Source of the DNA: JAPPLB01 sp965206655
GTDB taxonomy: Bacteria; Acidobacteriota; Terriglobia; Bryobacterales; UBA6623
Length of the DNA: 64,000 nucleotides
Direction of reading: 5' to 3'
Assembly (NCBI GenBank): GCA_965206655.1
Contig: CBDBKC010000038.1
Location: 1,364,001 to 1,428,000, forward strand
Below are positions 20,134 through 29,408 of this stretch, in pieces. A program made the position numbers and the translations under genes. The first letter of the stretch is position 1; the number at the start of each line of letters is the position of its first letter. Under the pieces are notes generated by a model that worked only from the letters and a program-made list of their open reading frames with translations, searched no databases and was not told the DNA's origin.

Positions 20134-21105
20134 TCAATCTAGGGTATAGAACTCGTACCGAATCGACCAACGGTCGGCTTGACTCGGGGCGATCTTCAAG
20201 TCGATAAAGGGCTCCGGACAGAGCGTGGTGTGCGGAGACCAGAACTGAAGCTTCGACATCGGCTTGTCGGTGCGCATCCGCACGCCGGCCTTCACTTTGT
20301 GGTTCTCGATGGCGAATTGGTGGTCTTCAGTGGTGTCGCCATAACCGCTGAAGAGGGTAATGATGTGTTCTCCTTTGGGGATCAGCTTGGAATATGCCAA
20401 TTCCCTGCCCCGCACCTCGCCATAGCCCTTGAGATCACGGTCCGCCGTTAAGTCAAACGGGAAACGGACAACGAAATCAGGCCCCGTCGGTTGGTCGTCG
20501 ATCACGAAGAAGTTGTGGTTGTAGACGTTGGTTTCAATCGTCTTGTCGCCGGTGTTCGAGAGGGTGTGGTCGATCACGAGCTCGGGCCGACCCGGAACGA
20601 GCGTCATGCGCTTCGTGTAGCTGAACCCGTAGCCGCTCTTGGGGTCAGTCACATCCTGTACGAACTCAATCCAGTTCTTCCCTTGATGGATCGTCCATTT
20701 GCCGGGATCGACGACGCGATAAGTATGTTGCCAACGGAAGTCTTTCTCATCGGGCTTTTCGCAGATGCCGACGCCGATACGCAGGAAGGTCCCGCCGGGC
20801 GGAATTTCGCCGTAGCCTTGCGCGGTCGCGTTGAGGCTGAAGGAATCGACCGGCCCGGTGATGCGATCGTGCAAGTAAGGGTCGTCGGACTGCTGCCATT
20901 CGCCGAAGTATTCGTGGCCTTCGTACTTCAAGCTGTGGATGACGCCCGACCAGTCAAAGCGGGTACCGCGATAGTAGCCGTTCTCGGCGTCCGGCAGGTA
21001 GAGGTTCGCGGTCACGATGCCGTTCGAGATTTGAGCTTCGGGATGTTCCGCGGCAAAGAGCAGCGGCCCGCACAGTAGGACGGCGAGTGCAAGATGTCGA
21101 ATCAT
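20134..21105 (-). CDS. Secreted protein with galactose-mutarotase-like fold (predicted)
   Basis: A 323-residue protein with a clear signal peptide (MIRHLALAVLLCGPLLFAAE). The body contains repeated beta-strand patterns (ENGYYRGTRFDWSGVIHSLK, YEGHEYFGEW, YGFSYTKRMTLVPGRPELVI, DHTLSNTGDKTIETNVYNHN). These resemble aldose-1-epimerase-type sugar-binding folds found in Acidobacteriota hypothetical proteins. I do not see a confident catalytic pair. It may bind or modify an extracellular sugar. It is 25 bp upstream of DUF2277 on the same strand and may be co-transcribed with it. Confidence 0.65.
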   Translation of the reverse strand: MIRHLALAVLLCGPLLFAAEHPEAQISNGIVTANLYLPDAENGYYRGTRFDWSGVIHSLKYEGHEYFGEWQQSDDPYLHDRITGPVDSFSLNATAQGYGEIPPGGTFLRIGVGICEKPDEKDFRWQHTYRVVDPGKWTIHQGKNWIEFVQDVTDPKSGYGFSYTKRMTLVPGRPELVIDHTLSNTGDKTIETNVYNHNFFVIDDQPTGPDFVVRFPFDLTADRDLKGYGEVRGRELAYSKLIPKGEHIITLFSGYGDTTEDHQFAIENHKVKAGVRMRTDKPMSKLQFWSPHTTLCPEPFIDLKIAPSQADRWSIRYEFYTLD

Positions 21106-21162
21106 GGCCCTATGATACTCGCCCTGAAAGGGGGTGGTTGCTTTCGATTTCCGGGAAAAAAA

Positions 21163-21190
21163 GGGACAGTCCGCGGCGCGCCGCTGTCAA
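21163..21190 (-). repeat. Dispersed GACTGTCCC motif plus palindrome
   Basis: AAAAAAAGGGACAGTCCGCGG sequence followed by the palindrome GCGGCGCGCCGC directly abuts the left end of the ISNCY element. A second GCGGCGCGCCGC copy (22875-22888) abuts the right end, so the element may have inserted in or near a REP-like hairpin. Confidence 0.4.
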
Positions 21191-21248
21191 CGCAATTTAG
21201 AAAGATCCCCTGATTGAGCAAAGTAGAAAGATCCCCCTAGCGCTAGAA

Positions 21249-22798
21249 TCATGGGCCGCTGCCCGCGACGGAAGGAGCCCGTAGGGCGACTGGAGTTGCG
21301 GGCAATGGCTCGCAGCGCTTGGCCGGATCGGCTAGGACGAAGCCGTCCATCCAACGCCCCTGGCGTTTCTTTGGTTGTTTGGTATGGGTTGGCGTCTTGC
21401 GGGCCGCCTTGGCGGTGGGCCGGGCTGGAGTGCCGTCGGCTTCCAGGCATTCTTGAAGCAGCAACGCTCCCTGTTGCCAACGCAGCCATAATTCCCCGTT
21501 AAGCCGTTGCTCGATCCGCACCGCCGTCTTCCTCATCCGAGGTTTGGCCTTCTCAGCCGGGATCTGATACAAACGTCCGTGCCACGAAATCGTGTAGTCG
21601 TTGCCGACCACACGCCGATCGACGCGACTGAGAATCGAGGCCAGATTCTGGTCGCGGCGCAAGCGCCGGTGGGCGTCGGCCTGTCCGGCTGGGTGACGCT
21701 TGAACCGTCCGTTCCACTGCGGCACAAACTCCTGCTGCAGATAACGGTTGGCGTCCTCAATGCTGCTCGCCGCGGCTCGCCGCAACCCCTTCACCATGCG
21801 GTCTTGCATCGTCTGGAAACTGCGCTCGATCCGTCCCTTCGCCTGCGGCGAGTGCGCCGGAATCTTTCCGATTCCCAACTCGGCCAGCGCCCTCTCGATC
21901 TGTGTCGGCGGTGGAGCCGCGTCCAAATGCTTGTTGTGGTGCAACGGCCGGTTGAGTTGAAACAGGCTGGCCTTGTCGGTGTAGACCTCCACGGGACGCC
22001 CGTGTAACTCCACATACCGCCACAACAACCGCATGTTCTCGGCCGTCGAGTCCGACACGGCAAAGTGCGCCGTCAGCTCGCTCGTGGCGTCGTCCATCAT
22101 CGCCACCAGATACAACCGCGGGCCGCGCCCTTCCAACCAGTCGTGGTCGGACGTATCCCATTGCACGAGTTCGCCCCGGCAACGCCGTCGCCGCCGCCAC
22201 ACATGCACCTTCTTCAACTTGGCCCGGCGCGGCTTGACCACCACAGCCCTTGGCCGCTCATCCACTGCCGCAGCGTCTCGCGGTTGACCACGATCTGATG
22301 CTCGCTCGCCAGCATCTCGCTCGCCAGCGTCGGCCCGTAATCGTCGTAGCGCTCGCGGATCAGAGCCAGCGCTCGCCGCCGCAGCTCGTTGTCGTACGCG
22401 CGGTTCGAGGGCCGGCCTCGCAGCCGATGCGCCAGCCCGCGATCGCCCTCTAAGCGTGCTGCCAACGTGAAGCCCGAAGTCCATCCGAAGACGTGCGCGG
22501 TAGAGCCGGGCGGTGTGAAGGGAAAGATTCAGCACCTTACCTGGGGAGATCTCCTCGGTGAGAGCGGAGGAGAAGTCAGCAGAGGCCGTAGTAGCGAGGA
22601 AGGCGGGTAATAGCGCCGGAGCGAAGGGCCGAAGAACCAAGGAGCAAAGCGGAGTCGCTTCACCAGCTTACGGACCCAACGGGCGCTCAGCTTCAACTGC
22701 TGTGCCGCCGTTGCCTGCGTCAGCTTCCCCTCCTTGACTTGCCTCAGAACAATCAACCGGTCCCGCTCCACTTTGCTCAATGCCACGATTTCGTTCAC
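21249..22798 (-). pseudogene. ISNCY transposase, interrupted and frameshifted
   Basis: The N-terminal helix-turn-helix (MNEIVALSKVERDRLIVLRQ, LKLSARWVRKLVKRLR) is encoded at 22798-22652. The family continues with LEGDRGLAHRLRGRPSNRAY at 22450 and below, so the 195 bp between is foreign. A second lesion near 22240 shifts the frame between SGQGLWW and KPRRAKLKKVHV. The rest is a good DDE domain: GELVQWDTSDHDWLEGRGP, YTDKASLFQLN and IPAHSPQAKGRIERSFQTMQ. The gene is a pseudogene with two independent lesions. Confidence 0.85.
22452..22651 (+). repeat. Internal group II intron fragment inserted in the transposase
   Basis: The sequence from AAGCG at 22452 to AAGCG at 22651 is nearly identical (one base deletion seen, GTGCTGCC for GTGCTAGCC) to the complement of about 40598-40797 inside the group II intron. 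Both junctions share the 5-mer AAGCG with the target, indicating insertion at microhomology. The net insertion is 195 bp, a multiple of three. Confidence 0.85.
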
Positions 22799-22968
22799 CC
22801 CCTAGCGTCTCTCGCCCGAAGGGGATCTTTCTACTTTGCTCTGTAGGGGATCTTTTCACATTGCGCCGACATCCGCGGCGCGCCGCTTGACAGGGCAGCG
22901 AGCTATGAAGTCTCGCGGGCGGCGCTTGGTACAGTCCCCCTTTTTTCTGGGTTCGGTGCATCAGTGAT

Positions 22969-23006
22969 GGTTAAAGCCGCGGACCTCAAAGGCGAGGTCC
23001 GCGCTA
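22969..23006. repeat. Palindromic repeat, intact copy (GCGGACCTC family)
   Basis: GGTTAAAGCCGCGGACCTC followed by AAAGGC and GAGGTCCGCGCTA forms a strong hairpin (arms GCGGACCTC/GAGGTCCGC). A near-identical inverted copy is at 40971-41009, directly beside the group II intron. This copy represents the uninterrupted site. A GACTGTCCC-type motif (22931-22948) precedes it. Confidence 0.7.
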
Positions 23007-23179
23007 CGGGTGTTCGAGTTGCGAAGAACGGGTGGCGGTCACCGGGTGATGCTTTGGTGCTTACCGACCGCTCAGGGTTTTGTGGGGCTGGGCGGTTGGG
23101 GCAGGTCACGGCGGGTGGTCTGTGAAGTTGCGAGATTCTAGAACATTCTTGAGGAGAAATGTTTTAGAATGGTAGCGTT

Positions 23180-23410
23180 ATGGTCCAAGTGGAAAACGCT
23201 ACCCAGACTGACTGCTTCACCCCCGAGGAAGTTGCTGAGCAGTTGGTTTCGAGAGCCACTGTCCTGTTTTGGCTACGCATGGGCCGGCTCAACGGCTCCA
23301 AACTCGGCTACGGTACTTGGCGGATCACTCCGCCTGAGATCGAGGCTTTTCTGGAGCGCCAAGCCGTTGGAGCGGACATGCATCAGCAAGAGGTTCACGA
23401 CTTTCTTTAG
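23180..23410 (+). CDS. Excisionase/MerR-like small DNA-binding protein
   Basis: A 76-residue protein with one winged-helix pattern: FTPEEVAEQLVSRATVLFWL, then MGRLNGSKLGYGTWRITPPE and IEAFLERQ. This is the excisionase-like HTH (BldC/AlpA type) arrangement in which a helix-turn-helix is followed by a WRI wing and a terminal helix. Such proteins are either recombination directionality factors or small regulators. No integrase is adjacent, so the partner is unknown. ATG at 23180 follows a weak purine stretch. Confidence 0.6.
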   Translation: MVQVENATQTDCFTPEEVAEQLVSRATVLFWLRMGRLNGSKLGYGTWRITPPEIEAFLERQAVGADMHQQEVHDFL

Positions 23411-23453
23411 AAGGATAGGCGCTTCAGGATGTTTTCCGCGCAGGGGCGCGGAC

Positions 23454-23477
23454 GCGCAGGTTGACACCCGCGCCTGC
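23454..23477. repeat. REP-like palindrome, copy A
   Basis: GCGCAGGTTGACACCCGCGC with flanking CAGG/CCTG lies between the small DNA-binding gene and the PIG-L gene. The complementary sequence occurs at 42011-42031, so this is a dispersed intergenic palindrome family. Confidence 0.5.
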
Positions 23478-23483
23478 TTCTCT

Positions 23484-26024
23484 TCAGGGGGTTTTGCCGG
23501 CGCTAACCAGGTTGGCGAAGATTCGGTAGGCGCCGGGGACGCCGGCGGGTAGCTGCCGGAACCAGGAGTAGCCGGTGGAGATGTAGACGCCCTGGCCGTA
23601 GCGGGCGTAGAGCAGACCGCCGCCGCGGGCGGGTTCGCCAGTGTCGTTGGATTCGAGCAGGGCGTCGTAGCGTTCATCCCATTCGGTCATGAAATAGAGT
23701 CCGCGCTCTTGGACCCAGCCCTCGAAGTCTTTGTCGCTGATCTGGTTGGGGGATTGCAGCAACGGGTGTTGGGGTTCGAGCCGGCGGACCGGCGCGGTTT
23801 CGTCGCTGACCCGTTCGTTCGATGGCTTGAGTGGGTAAGGGCTTAGAACAGCCGTAGGTCCGCGCCGGGAGGCGGTGTTGTATTGAGCGATGAGCGTCCC
23901 ACCGGCTTCAACGTAAGAGAGCAGGCGTTCCTTGGCGGCCAAGACAGCAGGGCGAGTGTTGAGAACACGGATGCCGAGCACGATGGCGCCAAAGCGGCCG
24001 AGATCGCCGGAAGTAAGTTCGTCGTCAGTGAGGAGCGTCACGTTGGCGCCGAGCTGATCGAGGGCCGCGGGAACCTTGTCGCCGGACCCCATGATGTAGC
24101 CGATGTTTTTCGAGAGGAGTTTGACATCGGTGCGCTCAATCCGCATCTCTGCCTTTGGGAAAACGACCTGGGTGGGGAGATGAGGATATTCGATTTCGCG
24201 AATGCCGTTCCGGATCGTTTGGCCGCCGACGCGGAGTTGGGCGGTCACGAAACCGCCTGAGGGTTGGGCGGGTGGATGCAGTTCGAACGCAAGAGTCGCG
24301 CGCACGCCGCGGCCTTTGAGTTCGAACGGCTCGGAAGCGGGCTCGGCTCTCCAGCCCGCGGGGAGTTCCAGCGAGACTTGGCCCGCCGCTTGCTCAATGT
24401 GGCTTTCGAGGTCGACGGTGATCCGTTGCGGCCGGGCATCGGGGAAGATGCGATTGGTCTCGGCGAATTGGATGGCGACGGGTGGAACGATTTCGGTGCG
24501 GCGGGTCAGTTCGCCCTGCGCCCGATCGACCCAACGGTAGATGACGGGGCGGGTGACGGTGAAGGCGACTCCCTCAGGGCCCTTGATCTCGAACGACGCT
24601 TGAATCGGCGCGGGGGTCTCGGGAAGGCCGATGAGATCGGGGTCGGCGACGTGATAGAAGTTTCCGTCGCCGGACTTTCGGAGCCAGGCAGGTTGGGAGT
24701 AGGGCGTGTCCGCCGAAATTTGGAGCGTTCGTTTCCGGGTGACGACCTCGTTGTCGGGGAGCGGCTCGGCCTCGGGCGCGAAGGTGTGGCTGACGGATCC
24801 GGAAACGTTCGCTCCCAGCCATTCGAAGGGCAGGCCGGAACGGTTGACGACGGAGAGCATGAGTTCGACTTGGGCGCCGGGGGCAACATCCCAGCGATCC
24901 GTGGTGGCGTCGATCCAGAGGCCGGCGGCGAGTTCGATGGCGCGGAGTATCTCTTTCTCTTTGACTCTCGCCCAGGGATCGTCGATCTTGCGGACGGCTT
25001 CGTGGGCTTTGAGCAGAAGCGGCACGATTTCAGCGGGGGAGGCGGGGCGATATTGGTCGCGGGCCTGACGAAGCAAGTGCTGGACGGCGTCGCCTTCTTT
25101 GAGGCGGGTCCAAGTGGTATTGACGCCGTCGAATAGATCGCTTTGCGCCTCTTCGCCAGCTATGTATCCGAAGTAAGCGGGTGAAGCGCCTTTGCGTTGG
25201 CCGGCGCCCATGCCCTGGCTGCGATGCATGCTGCGCGCCGCGCCGCCGATCTCGGTGTAAGAAGCGCCTAGGACGGGATTGTATTCGCCGGTGTTGATGC
25301 GAAGGCGGTCGGTGCGTTTAGCCTGCTCCTCGCGATGGCGCCGGGTAAAAAGAGGCGGGCTCCAGTAGAGCCGGACCGCTTTCCATGGCTCCAGGCCCTG
25401 CTCGATCTGTTCAGGAAAGCGTTGCGGATCGGCGGCGGCTTCATAGGCCTCGCGGGTGATGTGTCCGATGGCGGTGTGATGGCCATGGCCGCTGCTCTCG
25501 GTGGGCGAGAAGCGCGAGAGGATAACGTCCGGACGGAAACGGCGGATGGTGCGAACGATGTCGCCGAGAACGCGCTCTTTGCCCCAGAAGGCGAGAGCCT
25601 CCGCGGGGGATTTACTGAAACCGAAGTCAATGGCTCGCGTGAAGAATTGTTCGCCACCATCGAGCTGGCGCGCGGCGAGGAGCTCTTGTGTGCGGATGAT
25701 ACCGAGGAGTTCGGCTTGCTCGGAACCGATCAGGTTCTGCCCGCCTTCGCCGCGGGTGGCGGAAAGATAAGCGGCACGCAGGTTCTGTCCGCGAGAAAAG
25801 TAGGCGATCATCGTTTCCCGTTCGTCATCGGGATGTGCGCCCAGAATGAGGATGCTGCCGAGGGTATTCAGGCGATCGAGGAGTTCGTGGAGTTCGGAGG
25901 CGCCTTGCCAGGGGGGCGCGGGTGCGGCGGTGGGTGTTACGAAGAGGGCCGCCAGTAAGACGAGTGCGAGGCTCGCCGCGGCCGGGCGCTGGTTAGGGCG
26001 GAGGGAGTGGTCTCGGTGATTCAA
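23484..26024 (-). CDS. Secreted PIG-L/LmbE-family deacetylase
   Basis: A large (about 846-residue) exported protein. The N-terminal domain is a PIG-L deacetylase: zinc motif GAHPDDERETMIAYFSRG and the distal SGHGHHTAIGHITREA, typical of zinc-dependent de-N-acetylation of sugars or similar amides. A long beta-rich C-terminal half with a NEW3-like region (APGAQVELMLSVVNRSGLPF) and a Rossmann-like end domain (NTRPAVLAAKERLLSYVEAG) follows, as in many Acidobacteriota homologues of 800-850 residues. A TTG at 26024 gives a clear signal peptide (RPAAASLALVLLAALFVTPT); another TTG at 26093 would add 23 residues without signal-peptide character. Substrate unknown. Confidence 0.85.
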   Translation of the reverse strand: MNHRDHSLRPNQRPAAASLALVLLAALFVTPTAAPAPPWQGASELHELLDRLNTLGSILILGAHPDDERETMIAYFSRGQNLRAAYLSATRGEGGQNLIGSEQAELLGIIRTQELLAARQLDGGEQFFTRAIDFGFSKSPAEALAFWGKERVLGDIVRTIRRFRPDVILSRFSPTESSGHGHHTAIGHITREAYEAAADPQRFPEQIEQGLEPWKAVRLYWSPPLFTRRHREEQAKRTDRLRINTGEYNPVLGASYTEIGGAARSMHRSQGMGAGQRKGASPAYFGYIAGEEAQSDLFDGVNTTWTRLKEGDAVQHLLRQARDQYRPASPAEIVPLLLKAHEAVRKIDDPWARVKEKEILRAIELAAGLWIDATTDRWDVAPGAQVELMLSVVNRSGLPFEWLGANVSGSVSHTFAPEAEPLPDNEVVTRKRTLQISADTPYSQPAWLRKSGDGNFYHVADPDLIGLPETPAPIQASFEIKGPEGVAFTVTRPVIYRWVDRAQGELTRRTEIVPPVAIQFAETNRIFPDARPQRITVDLESHIEQAAGQVSLELPAGWRAEPASEPFELKGRGVRATLAFELHPPAQPSGGFVTAQLRVGGQTIRNGIREIEYPHLPTQVVFPKAEMRIERTDVKLLSKNIGYIMGSGDKVPAALDQLGANVTLLTDDELTSGDLGRFGAIVLGIRVLNTRPAVLAAKERLLSYVEAGGTLIAQYNTASRRGPTAVLSPYPLKPSNERVSDETAPVRRLEPQHPLLQSPNQISDKDFEGWVQERGLYFMTEWDERYDALLESNDTGEPARGGGLLYARYGQGVYISTGYSWFRQLPAGVPGAYRIFANLVSAGKTP

Positions 26025-26142
26025 GCCGCATTGTAGCGTCAGTCGGCGATGTCGCAGTGATGTCGTGGGGAAGCAGGGACGGTGATTTGACAAGGATTGC
26101 GGGGACCGCTATTGTCCGGTGTCTGTTGTCGGTTGAGGTCTC

Positions 26143-26925
26143 ATGCGAATCGTGACTTGGAACGTGAACGGGCTGCGCGCGGTGGCGCGGAAAGGGCTGT
26201 TCTCATGGCTGCAGGCGGTACAGCCGGACATTCTTTGCATGCAGGAAACGAAGGCGCACCGGGGCCAGCTCCCGCCTGAGTTGGCGGAGCCGGAAGAGTA
26301 CGAGGCCTACTTCCACGCAGCCAAGAAGAAAGGCTATAGCGGGGTTTCGACTTGGATTCGAAAGGACGGGGCGGCGAAGCTGACGAGTGAGCCGGTTACC
26401 GCGCTGGGCATTCAGCGATTTGATGATGAAGGGCGGGTGCTGCTGACTGAGTGCGAGGGCTTCACGCTGATCAACTGTTACTTTCCAAACGCCCAGCGTG
26501 ACCTTGCGCGGCTGGAATACAAGCTCGATTTCTATGACACGTTTCTGCACTATTGCAATCGGCTGCGGCGCGAGGGAAAGCGGTTGATCATCACGGGGGA
26601 TTACAACACGGCGCACAAAGAGATCGACCTCGCGCGGCCGAAGCAGAACGAGCGGAACTCAGGTTTCACGCAGGTGGAGCGGGACCGGCTGGACCAGTGG
26701 GAGGCGCACGGCTATGTGGATGCGTTTCGCCTATTCCATAAAGAGCCGGGACACTATACGTGGTGGAGTTATCTGTTCGATGCGCGCGCGGCGAATGTAG
26801 GTTGGCGGATTGACTACTTCTTTGTGAGTGATGATTTGGTTGGGGAAGTGCGGGATTGCCATATCCAGCCGGAGGTGGAGGGTTCGGATCACTGTCCGGT
26901 GGTTTTGGAGATGCGGGATTTGTGA
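26143..26925 (+). CDS. xthA: Exodeoxyribonuclease III / AP endonuclease
   Basis: A 260-residue EEP-superfamily nuclease, involved in base-excision repair by cutting at abasic sites. Catalytic motifs are all present: MRIVTWNVNGLRAVARKG, LCMQETKAH (metal-binding Glu), GDYNTAHKEIDLARPKQN (Asp/Asn), WRIDYFFVSD and the final SDHCPVVLEM (Asp-His). Length is standard. It starts with ATG at 26143 with a weak GAGG upstream and is divergent from the PIG-L gene. Confidence 0.96.
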   Translation: MRIVTWNVNGLRAVARKGLFSWLQAVQPDILCMQETKAHRGQLPPELAEPEEYEAYFHAAKKKGYSGVSTWIRKDGAAKLTSEPVTALGIQRFDDEGRVLLTECEGFTLINCYFPNAQRDLARLEYKLDFYDTFLHYCNRLRREGKRLIITGDYNTAHKEIDLARPKQNERNSGFTQVERDRLDQWEAHGYVDAFRLFHKEPGHYTWWSYLFDARAANVGWRIDYFFVSDDLVGEVRDCHIQPEVEGSDHCPVVLEMRDL

Positions 26926-26966
26926 TTGGCGGCCAAATAGTTGGGGGTTCATCCAGGTGGTAGTCG

Positions 26967-27446
26967 TTAAGGAGCACCTGACAAGAAGATGTTCAGCGGA
27001 CGTCTATCTTTGCCACGTTTCTTGGCGTTCACCTTGATTTCCAATGAGGCAGTAACGAACTCAGTCTCACTCAACCTCAACTCATACCGCCCCGATGGAA
27101 CCTCTCGGAATCCAAAGTGGCCGGTTTTTCCGGTCTGACAAGCCGCCAGTCTATCGAGCTGCCCTAGCTCGCGTCGCCCCGCCAATTCGATGTTTACCTC
27201 CGAAGGTACCTGGAATAACTCGACAAGTACACCGGCCGCCGCATCTCCTGTCGGATATCCGACGACTCCGCGGACTGCCCTACGAGGCTTGCGATTGCTC
27301 TCCGTAATATGGAGCGAACCCCACTTAGTCCTCTGAGTCTCCGGAACCGCTGGGCACTCGATGCTGATGCCCGGCCCCGCCGCGCGACTAGCCGGTGCCA
27401 AGAGGAGAAGGAAGAATCCTGTGATTACCGAACTTTGCGTCAACAC
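26967..27446 (-). CDS. Secreted carboxypeptidase-regulatory-like (CnaB-type) domain protein
   Basis: A 159-residue protein with a signal peptide (SVITGFFLLLLAPASRAAG) and one beta-sandwich domain: AVRGVVGYPTGDAAAGVLVE, GKTGHFGFREVPSGRYELRL, and SLEIKVNAKKRGKDRRPLNI. The pattern V-x-G-x-V...G-x-F-x-F-x-x-V-P-x-G-x-Y-x-L is typical of carboxypeptidase-regulatory/CnaB folds common in Acidobacteriota secretomes. It is probably cell-envelope-associated. Function unknown. Confidence 0.72.
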   Translation of the reverse strand: MLTQSSVITGFFLLLLAPASRAAGPGISIECPAVPETQRTKWGSLHITESNRKPRRAVRGVVGYPTGDAAAGVLVELFQVPSEVNIELAGRRELGQLDRLAACQTGKTGHFGFREVPSGRYELRLSETEFVTASLEIKVNAKKRGKDRRPLNIFLSGAP

Positions 27447-28208
27447 GTGTCCACTCCACCCTAACCCATCGCGCCCCCCCCCCGTGAATTCCCGTGAATT
27501 CCTCGCCAGCTCGGTTTTGCGCCGTTTCAGAATCCTGTTGGAGGGGGGAAACCGGAAACCGGGACAGGCTCGATTGCCGCGCAGAAGGAGCGGGTGATCT
27601 GCTCAAGGGGTTGAAGACAAGGTACTTACGTGCTTGCACCCGCTCGTGCGGTAATGGTCCGAATCAGCGACTGTGTCCGTGTAAGTCATTGTAACCATGC
27701 TAGTTGCGATGACTGTCGGCTTACTCTCAAGGCTATAATTGAGGCTGTCCCGTTTTTGTTTTTCGTTCCCGACGACATCCCGCCCAGGCCCCGGCGTGGG
27801 CGTACTTCCTCACCTGGGCCTGTTACGGCTCTCGACTGCACCGCTCAGAGCCGCGGCCGTGAGGCTGCGTTGACCAACTTCGCGAAGGCAGCGGAAACGA
27901 CGCTTCGTCCGGCGACCCGTCTCAGCGTGGGAAACCCGACTTGCTTCGTGGCAGATCAACGCAGCCTCACGGCCGCGGCTCCGAGTACTCTATCAAAGCC
28001 GTTGGTTTGTCCTACGATGGCTTACAATAGGAACATTCCCGCCGGGATCTTTTCCTGTTTTCGCCCATTGGTTCTGTTTCTCTCGTCAGTCGGGCCGCCG
28101 GTCGGCTGAGCACGTACGTTGCTCCGCCACGGGCGCTGTCCAGCGCTTGAACACTCATGTCGTCGCATCGAAAAAAGCGAATCCCGGAGGGTGCCGAGGC
28201 AGCCTGGG
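27447..28208. other. Non-coding stretch with C-run, tandem GTGAATTCC and inverted repeat
   Basis: No convincing gene is seen in these 760 bp. It contains a run of Cs near 27474-27483 followed by a tandem CCGTGAATTC duplication, and a large inverted repeat at 27844-27986. The GAGGCTGTCCCGTTTTTG stretch at 27741 is loosely like the dispersed GACTGTCCC motif. Confidence 0.5.
27844..27986. repeat. 143-bp element with about 30-bp inverted ends
   Basis: The left arm CTCAGAGCCGCGGCCGTGAG-GCTGCGTTGAcC (27844-27875) pairs with the right arm (27954-27986) over about 30 positions with only two mismatches. The 78-bp middle is unrelated. The form (long terminal inverted repeats, short non-coding centre) suits a miniature transposable element or a large RNA hairpin; no second copy is in the window. 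Confidence 0.6.
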
Positions 28209-29408
28209 GTGAATGACCGGCAGGGTGTCGCGCATGTAGCAAAGGCGCTTTCGCCGAGCAAGATCATCGCTTTTGACACGGAGTTCTTGCGGGAGAAGAC
28301 GTTCTATCCAAAGCTGGCTCTGTTGCAGGTGGCGGACCGAGAGAAAGCCTGGTTGATTGATCCGCTGGCCCTGACAACGGATGAGATGCGGCCCCTGCTG
28401 AAGGTCCTTAGCGATCCGGGAATTCTCAAGATTGTGCATGCGGCCGAGCAGGATCAAGAATGCCTGCATCACGCGTACGGCGTTTTGGCCGCGCCGATAC
28501 TCGACACGTCGATTGCCGCTGCCCTCACCGGACACGGCGATCAGATCGGCCTCGGTCCGCTGCTCAGAAAGCTGCTCGATATCAAGCTCCCGAAAGGCCA
28601 TACCCGCACGGACTGGACGAAACGGCCGATCCCGCCCGCGATGGCGGAGTACGCACTCCAGGACGTGAACTACCTGGTCGAAGCGGCGGAAACCCTCCTG
28701 TCGGACCTCGACAAGGCGGGACGTCGCGACTGGGCGATGGCATTGTCCGCCGTTTACACCGATGCGCGGCGCTATGAGCCGGACCCGGATGCGATTGCGA
28801 CCCGTCTTGTCTCGGGACGCAGTGCGGGCGCTCAAACGTACGCCGTGCTCCGCGAGTTGGTTCGCTGGCGTGAGCAGAAAGTTCGCAAGGCAGACGTGCC
28901 GCGACGCTGGGCCGCGGAAGACAGCGTCCTGCTGGGGCTGGCGTCGGCAAAGCCGGGCAATCTTGAAGAACTGTCTCACTTTCGAGGCCTGGGTCCGAAG
29001 TTGCTCGAGAGGGAAGGCAAGCTGATTCTCGACGCGATTCAACGCGGACTCGCCATCCCTCCCGAGGAGCGCCCGAGCCCTCCCCGCAAGTCGCAGGCGG
29101 ACTCGGACGAAGCGCCGGCAGTTTCGGTTTTGAAATGCTTCCTCAATCTGCTTGCCAGAGAGCACAAGATACCGGCGCGCTACCTGATTGATGCGGATGA
29201 CATCGTCAAACTGCTACGGTCGCGTTTCCGCAAGCTTTCCGAGATGCGTGAGTCGGGTTTGCTCAAGCCCGGCGTTTCCGATGAAGTGGCGGAAGCGTTG
29301 CTGGAGGTGCTGAACGGGCGGCAAGCGTTGACCTTCTCGAAGGGCCGGGTCAAGTACATCGAGGTATCGAGCGGTCAGGCCGGCCGCAAGAACCTCTCAT
29401 CACGATAG
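28209..29408 (+). CDS. rnd: Ribonuclease D
   Basis: A 3'-5' exoribonuclease for tRNA maturation. The DEDDy catalytic set is visible: IIAFDTEFLRE (D, E), IVHAAEQDQECL (D) and YALQDVNYLVE (Y, D). HRDC-type nucleic-acid-binding domains follow (VRWREQKVRKADVPRRWAAE, GNLEELSHFRGLGPKLLERE) and a second one at the C-terminus. The frame stays open upstream to 28119, but GTG at 28209 (VNDRQGVAHVAKALSPSKII) is the best start from the family. Length with this start is 399 residues, normal for RNase D. Confidence 0.92.
   Translation: MNDRQGVAHVAKALSPSKIIAFDTEFLREKTFYPKLALLQVADREKAWLIDPLALTTDEMRPLLKVLSDPGILKIVHAAEQDQECLHHAYGVLAAPILDTSIAAALTGHGDQIGLGPLLRKLLDIKLPKGHTRTDWTKRPIPPAMAEYALQDVNYLVEAAETLLSDLDKAGRRDWAMALSAVYTDARRYEPDPDAIATRLVSGRSAGAQTYAVLRELVRWREQKVRKADVPRRWAAEDSVLLGLASAKPGNLEELSHFRGLGPKLLEREGKLILDAIQRGLAIPPEERPSPPRKSQADSDEAPAVSVLKCFLNLLAREHKIPARYLIDADDIVKLLRSRFRKLSEMRESGLLKPGVSDEVAEALLEVLNGRQALTFSKGRVKYIEVSSGQAGRKNLSSR

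Larger units (their letters stand above)
21191..22865 (-). mobile_element. ISNCY-family element, disrupted
   Basis: The ends are imperfect inverted repeats of about 45 bp sharing GAAAGATCCCC and GAGCAAAGTAGAAAGATCCCC (left 21191-21236, right 22821-22865). The interior encodes an ISNCY-type transposase broken by a 195-bp insertion derived from a group II intron (22452-22651) and by a frameshift. The element is therefore inactive in cis. Confidence 0.8.
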
